In this document: in pieces, positions 59,301 to 64,000 of the stretch
Layout of the letters: the number at the start of each line of letters is the position of its first letter
Numbering within the stretch: the first letter of the stretch is position 1
Assembly: GCA_024138025.1 (NCBI GenBank)
Contig: JAMXBD010000819.1
Coordinates: forward strand, 558,001 to 622,000
Direction of reading: 5' to 3'
Source: Combretum micranthum
Lineage: Eukaryota > Streptophyta > Magnoliopsida > Myrtales > Combretaceae
DNA: 64,000 nt
Notes under the pieces: model-generated
Databases searched by the model: none
Told to the model about the DNA's origin: nothing
The model's input: only the letters and a program-made list of their open reading frames with translations
Program-made: the position numbers and the translations under genes

Positions 59301-62300
59301 ATATTTGAGTATTCCTAATCATTAGATATATTATCTATGGAGTTACAACTCGTTGGAAACAATTGACACAACCAAGAACATCCATATCACTTTTTCTAGG
59401 AAAGCATTTTCACAATTCATCTATATTTATGCATGTGCATGTAATAATATGTGATTAAATTTAGGTTTCCAGAAATTCTTTAAAATGACACTGCATAAGC
59501 CAATGATGCTAAACCCAGTAATCCAATATAACCAGATATGCACTGTGTGAGTCGATCCGTGTGATAGAGCAAGATTAGAGAACAGCATGCAAAACTAGTT
59601 TCTAGAATAGCTTAAAAATTTCGCTACATAAGCACAACAATCAAAAAGATGTGTTAAAAAGATAGCCAAATACGAAACCATTAGTGTCGTTTGATATTTG
59701 GTTGGAAGCAAATTTTTTCGACAAGTTGAAAAAGATAGTTCCATTTTAACATATAGATTATTGGTCTCTACCCAGACCCCATATAAAACTAGGCCCATGT
59801 ATGCCCGCTCTCTTCCCCCTCAACACCACCCCGCCAACCCACCACCCACCCCACCACCCCCCGCCCCCCAAACCCCCAACCCTCTCTCCCTCCCTTTTTC
59901 TATTTTGGTCAGGGAACCCTTTTGATAATTCTCCTTCCTATATAAAATAATGGAAACAACATTGATAAAGAAATGAAATCAAGTCAGTTGTAGTCACATA
60001 TACCCCAATCATGGACCATAGTTTTCTTCTCTATATCAACATTTTTCAAACAAATATTATACAAGATTGATGTCTTCTTCAAGCCTTTATTACAATTAAT
60101 CATTCATGCATCCTCTTGGACAATTTGTTTCTGTTATATGATGGATTGACACACAAAATAAAATAAAAAAAGAACTGGACAAAATTGTCATATACAAATG
60201 GAAGATTTATGTTCTTGATAGTGCAAGCACAATCAACTCAATTTTCATTATATCTTAAATTGATAGTTTTGTAGCTTTGTAATTTCAAATCGAGTTCTGT
60301 AATTATCTGTGATACGGGGTGCTAAGGAAGTCAATGAAAGCCTCACCTTAAGATGCCCTCTCTCATGAAATACCCACTTGCTAATTTCAGTGAGGAACTG
60401 CTCATTTCCTGATCTTTCATGCCTGTTCAACAGGTAAAAAGAAGAGAATGTTATTGGTTAGGCTGAGAATAAATGTTATATTTTGTTCCTAAGAATATGG
60501 CATCTAAGTAGAATCAGTTCACAGTTCAACAAGAGATAAATTTTTTACTTCTTTCGTGGATGAAAAAGGAATAATCCAATACAAAAGACAACACATGAAA
60601 AGACATGCAAAATTAAAAACCAGAAATAAACTGAGGGAGACCCATGCCGAAACAGCTTCCTGACGTTGAAAGTTAAAAGAGTCAACTCGTATTGTGCAAA
60701 TTTTCAAACACTGCCACAAGCTAAAAACTTCATACCAATTCTTGAAAACAAGACAACAGGCAGGAAAAGAAGCCTCGGAATGTTTTAAAGGTTAGATGTA
60801 GGGAATTTTGAGCACAGGTTAATTTAAGAAAGGAAGAATATATAACTACTATGCACAAGGACAGCGCAAAGCCTACAATATACACAAGCAGCTCAAAACT
60901 AAGACAAATTCACTAGGCAGTGAGGATGATCCAAACAAACAAGCAGCGCATTTCTCTGGTTTAGAAAAGGGGAAAGGACTTTGTTTCTTAGAAGCTCAAC
61001 TTTACATATTATCAGCAAGCAAAATCTATTTAGCCATGTTCTCTCTCCTTATTTCTTTTCTGTTCTTGGCGGGTGTGTGTGACCATTAAAGAGAGGCAAT
61101 CCATACTCAATCAAGCTACATATTTAGAGTTCTATTATACACAAGGAAATAAAGAAAAAGGTTGAGCTGAATGTCTTAAGTGTACAACAGAGCAAAATAA
61201 AATTTGTATACAAGGAGATCATTGCAATCAGCCAATCGTACAGACTGTTGCATAGGATCATACATGACGAGAGAATACTGTGACAAGCAAGATTTCAAAC
61301 ATCCAAAGATTGATATCAGAAGATTATTAATTATGAAAAAAGGTGGCAAAGCAGCAGACCATGAATATAGACAAGTCTTTCTTTTTTATTATTTAAGAAA
61401 GCCAAGTCATGAACTTACTTGATTGGGCTCCCAGCCTTCTGCACACTAGATCTGAACAATCTGCAATGGAAACTTCACATCAGGAAAGAGTGAAAAACTT
61501 GGAGCATAAGCTTAAAAAGACAGAAATAACATACCTGTTGCTGAACATTTTTAATGAGCCACAAACCAGTACTCGGGCATTGTTTCTTGCCTGACAAAAA
61601 TGGATTTTTATTATTTGGTAAATAAAAAAGGAATAAAGTTCTTACCAGTACAGTTAAAAGCCAAAAGATCAAGCCTCTTTCAAATTCTATTGCAAGTTCA
61701 GAAAATCAGAACTCACTAAAAGCAGAAATTCCATTTTTTTTTCTTGGCCAAACAATGATTTTGGGCTTTCTAAATATATCATTTTTTTGTACACGAGCAA
61801 TATTATAATAACAAGTGAACAAAAGGCTTAGCTCATCTATTTCTAATCTACTCATCTCACCAAATTTCCTTTCAGTCATCACATATAAATCATAGTTTTA
61901 GTTAAATTGTTTCTTCAGGAATGTGAGTTATATGCTATTTTGTCGCTATAAAGAATAATATTCTCCTATCTTAGGATCACTAGGTTATTCCTCCCATGAT
62001 TACGTAGATGTGCACCTTTCCTTGCACAAGCATGTGCCTATTTTACCCATCTCCCCTCAAGCAATAAATTAGTACCTGAAGTGCACTTGTTGTCTTTTAC
62101 TACCTTGCTTCATTCACTAACATCTATGAAGAGAATTAAGAGAGAGAAGTGCACATTTGAGAATGTCAGTTATATAATCAAGTATCCCCCCCATACCTAA
62201 GAAAAATAGACTTCCATATTGCTTGAAAGTACCCAAATTTAACTAATACATGAAAAAACTTCATTTGCATACAAAATAAATGGACATTTCGAGAATAAAT

Positions 62301-64000
62301 CAATTATTATCTGTTGATCAGAACGTCTTATTTGTGCTAAAGAGTAAAGATTTTCACACATATCACACTACATTAACGCAAGCATTTTTTATTCTGGAAC
62401 ATGTCCATTTCCAAGGCTGCAGCCATGTTCTAAACCTTGCTATCAATTCTAAAGTCAAAGCAATTTTCTTCTCCATAAGACAAATACATCACATGTAAAA
62501 ACAACATGAAAATTTCAAATTCCAAATTGTAGGCTAAACCCCTTTCTAAGGTTTTTAGATCCAACTGCAAGTTACAACATGACAAGCAAAAAACCACATG
62601 GACAATAAGTTTTGATTCACTTGATCAATAAGTGTGTGCATATATTTATATTTAGATCAAAGGAAGGCAGCAAATTTAGTTCTCCAAAGTAAATCATGTA
62701 AAAACATTGGGTAATGGAAGCCAGCAAGGTCATCTAACAGTTGTCCATAAACCTATCACTAGATTTTTTTATACAGGCAAGATCTATAGCCAAGAATTTC
62801 AACAATAAAGCTATCATCTGTTCACTAGTCGGTTTTATGACATTACATTTCCTTTATAGATTACATGAAAGATGGCGTGATTAGCCCCAATATACACAAT
62901 TCATGGAAAGAAAATGGGCATGGATGGAAAATGAAGAAAACTGAATTCATAACATTCAATGATTAAACTCAAAGGATTGGTGACCATGACATAGCAACAC
63001 GCTAATAAACTCTAACCTGCATAACTGAAACTAAAGAGATAGCTTTTCCAATTAGCGACGGAGCATTTGACAGCTTGGATCTTGGATTGGCAGAGTAAGC
63101 AGATTGTGAAGCTGATACAACTTTAAGTATCTACAGAAGTAAGGGTCACGAATTAAAGAAACAAAAGGCATAAATCTATTATTGGGGAACATGAAATTCC
63201 AATCAGCAAAACATCAGACCAGGCTATTGGCAGGATTCACTGAATGACCGATGCCTTGAAAGAGTACTGGAGCCTGAAAACAAGAAAAGGAAACCTGTTA
63301 AATATTGTCAGCTAACAAAGCAATTTGGTTAATTCAACAAGAATAAGGGGGCTAATCAAGGCATACAGACTGCTTCCAGAATGAGTACAGAGACATGTAG
63401 AAGATGAAAAGTCCTTAATACACATAATTCCAGAGAATTCACAGTATTAGCACAATTTTTTTACCTTCTACCACCTAATACAGTACAGGCAATGGCAAAA
63501 AAAAGAGAGAATCGAATTAAAAAAAAAGCCTAATAAAGATCATGAATAGTACAAATAACACCATAAACCTAAATGGAAGTTGGCAAGGCATTTAATTCAT
63601 TCGTCTAAAAGAAAAAAAGTTCCCAAGGCATGTGACAATACTAACATTTACAAACATGAATAAAGGTAGAACCTTTGATTAAGCTTAATAACAACAACAC
63701 TCTAAGCGTTATTCCCACTAGGTGGGATCCACTATACGTATCCTACATTGCTGGTTGTTGCAAAAACAAATGAACATATACTTTTGCTTATTGGAAAAAG
63801 AAAAGCTACTACCAAAGAAAGCGAGCATTCACTATGAAGAACAATAACCATAGAAACTAAATCTCAACACTTGCCTCAATTTTCTTACTTCCCAAAATCA
63901 CATCAGACTTAATAAAATCATCACCGGCAATTAAAGTATGGTCTCCCTCAGTGTCAGACACAGCATAATTTACATGATCAATAACCAATGCTGACGGATC
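53319..64000 (-). CDS. OST48: Dolichyl-diphosphooligosaccharide-protein glycosyltransferase 48-kDa subunit (OST48/DDOST), 5' partial
   Basis: This is a subunit of the ER oligosaccharyltransferase, which moves the preassembled glycan from dolichyl diphosphate to asparagines of nascent proteins. Eleven minus-strand exons, 5' to 3': 63875-64000 (continues outside), 63220-63273, 63017-63130, 61535-61590, 61419-61460, 60347-60422, 54777-54848, 54562-54687, 54380-54484, 53746-53829, 53319-53366. They join in frame to 300 residues and a TAG at 53319-53321. Landmarks: [16 protein letters not shown] and [111 protein letters not shown], then a C-terminal membrane segment [16 protein letters not shown]. 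The order and the short lumenal-to-membrane end match plant OST48 (about 437 residues), so roughly 135 N-terminal residues lie beyond the window. The symbol follows the family name; Arabidopsis calls it DGL1. The exons are intact; one intron has a GC donor. Confidence 0.95.
53830..54379 (-). other. OST48 intron 9
   Basis: 550 bp, bounded on the minus strand by CAAAGCAG/GTAATCC and CTTTGTAG/ATTCC. No gene inside; the open frames here are non-coding. The final intron (53367-53745) has GTATCC and TTATGCAG borders and is likewise empty. Confidence 0.85.
55048..55380. repeat. Tandem duplication, unit 166 bp, in OST48 intron 6
   Basis: Copy 1 (55048-55213) and copy 2 (55214-55380) share AGGGTATC(C/T)ACCCACCAAG, AACTGCCCAAGAA, GGCAACTATGAGGTAGAA and CCTATTATGGTCATCTA. 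They differ by a small number of substitutions and indels. Confidence 0.9.
55750..57420 (-). pseudogene. L1-type LINE pol remnant (reverse transcriptase and zf-RVT region) in OST48 intron 6
   Basis: On the minus strand, broken frames follow plant LINE order. First the RT palm: [20 protein letters not shown], then GFL in the region usually ending in GDPLSPYLF (57100-57200). Then the thumb-like [15 protein letters not shown] and a degenerate RYLGIPL-type segment (56820-56960), then [20 protein letters not shown] (56230-56330), [10 protein letters not shown] (near 56080), the zf-RVT-like HFFHGP part, and the C-terminal [14 protein letters not shown] (near 55840-55870). Many stops and frameshifts are present; the FADD active-site motif is not found and is probably deleted. 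No 3' poly-A or target duplication was seen. It lies in the same orientation as OST48. Confidence 0.8.
59192..59396. repeat. Tandem duplication, unit about 103 bp
   Basis: Copies at about 59192-59294 and 59295-59396 share CATATTTGAGTATTCCT(G/A)ATC, ACAACTC(A/G)TTGGAAACA and AAGAACATC(G/C)ATAT. Located in OST48 intron 6. Confidence 0.85.
59808..59898 (-). promoter_or_regulatory. C-rich tract; potential RNA G-quadruplex in OST48 pre-mRNA
   Basis: The + strand is almost purely C and A with many CCC-CCCCCC runs (for example CCACCCCCCGCCCCCCAAAC), in otherwise AT-rich intron sequence. On the minus strand, the strand transcribed into OST48 pre-mRNA, this gives five or more runs of at least three G within about 60 bases, enough to fold a G-quadruplex. 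No function is shown by the sequence alone. Confidence 0.5.
60423..61418 (-). other. OST48 intron 5
   Basis: 996 bp, with donor GTAAGT after ATCAA and acceptor GTTGAACAG before GCATG. No gene or clear repeat inside. Confidence 0.85.
61591..63016 (-). other. OST48 intron 3
   Basis: 1426 bp, bounded by ATGCAG/GTTAGAG and TTTTGTCAG/GCAAGAA. AT-rich; the open frames within it match no family I recognise and I see no complete mobile element. Confidence 0.85.
63274..63874 (-). other. OST48 intron with non-canonical GC-AG borders
   Basis: The donor reads ATTGAG/GCAAGT and the acceptor TTTTCAG/GCTCC. GC donors are a minor but genuine class and usually match U1 well elsewhere, as here (GAG/GCAAGT). 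Using this site keeps the frame (KKIE then APVLF) as in other plant OST48 proteins. A GT alternative that preserves the frame was not seen nearby. Confidence 0.8.
63686..63745. repeat. Possible Au-type SINE tail fragment
   Basis: The wording AACAACAACACTCTAAG, then TTCCCACTAGGTGGGATC and ACGTATCCTAC resembles a plant dispersed repeat usually written with CCCACTAGGTGGGGTCGGC; I recall this as a SINE-type word. No full-length element or duplication is visible. Recognition is from memory, so confidence is low. Confidence 0.3.

Larger units (their letters stand above)
54849..60346 (-). other. OST48 intron 6, 5.5 kb, expanded by repeats
   Basis: Bounded by CTTAAG/GTGAGG at 60346 and TTATGTAG/GCTATG at 54849. 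It is far longer than the other introns (74-1426 bp). It holds a tandem duplication (55048-55380), a decayed LINE (55750-57420), a second tandem duplication (59192-59396) and a C-rich tract (59810-59895). The stretch 57421-59190 shows no gene or recognisable element. Confidence 0.85.

Noticed and set aside
59698..59925. Proline-rich open frame over the C-rich tract
   Set aside because: Composition follows directly from the C-rich DNA, and the frame lies inside an intron on the opposite strand of OST48.

Overview
This is an AT-rich nuclear segment of a flowering plant, most likely a eudicot. The evidence is split genes with GT-AG introns, an adenylate isopentenyltransferase-type sequence, a plant-type OST48 gene, and several classes of plant transposable element (chromoviral Ty3/gypsy, hAT, Mutator-like, L1-type LINE) nested in one another. 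I cannot name the species. There are no bacterial-style operons, CRISPR arrays, rRNA genes or convincing tRNA genes.

Layout. Positions 1-8490 are gene-poor apart from a frameshifted isopentenyltransferase pseudogene (1715-2560, minus). Positions 8490-16310 are a transposon cluster: a long-TIR element carrying a hAT insertion with a perfect 8-bp target duplication, a large decayed hAT element with a readable transposase pseudogene, and a further hAT MITE with a perfect 8-bp duplication. Positions 16310-20530 hold remains of a minus-strand gypsy element (protease next to integrase) with a Mutator-like foldback MITE inside the protease. Positions 21780-22440 look LTR-like. Positions 23300-23680 may be a small spliced gene. 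Positions 26370-37800 are mostly old LTR-type sequence, a 30-40 bp minisatellite, a 400-bp tandem duplication and a 2.13-kb solo LTR. Positions 39111-42848 are an internally deleted chromovirus-like retrotransposon with two LTRs. Positions 43678-48800 are a Mutator-like element whose interior joins a broken MuDR transposase to a plant mobile domain tail, itself hit by a hAT MITE. Two more probable hAT-type MITEs follow (about 48900-49630 and 49960-50755).

The only clearly intact cellular gene is on the minus strand at the right edge (53319-64000, 5' end outside the window). It encodes OST48/DDOST, the 48-kDa subunit of the ER oligosaccharyltransferase. Eleven exons join in frame to a 300-residue C-terminal portion. 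One intron has a GC donor, and the largest (5.5 kb) holds a decayed LINE in the same orientation, tandem duplications and a C-rich tract. The elements do not form a pathway. The window is a record of repeated insertion beside one conserved secretory-pathway gene. I found no convincing new biological system. The most unusual items are the MULE/plant-mobile-domain junction, the possible small spliced gene at 23.5 kb, the minisatellites inside LTR-type sequence, and the palindrome cluster at 52.5 kb.
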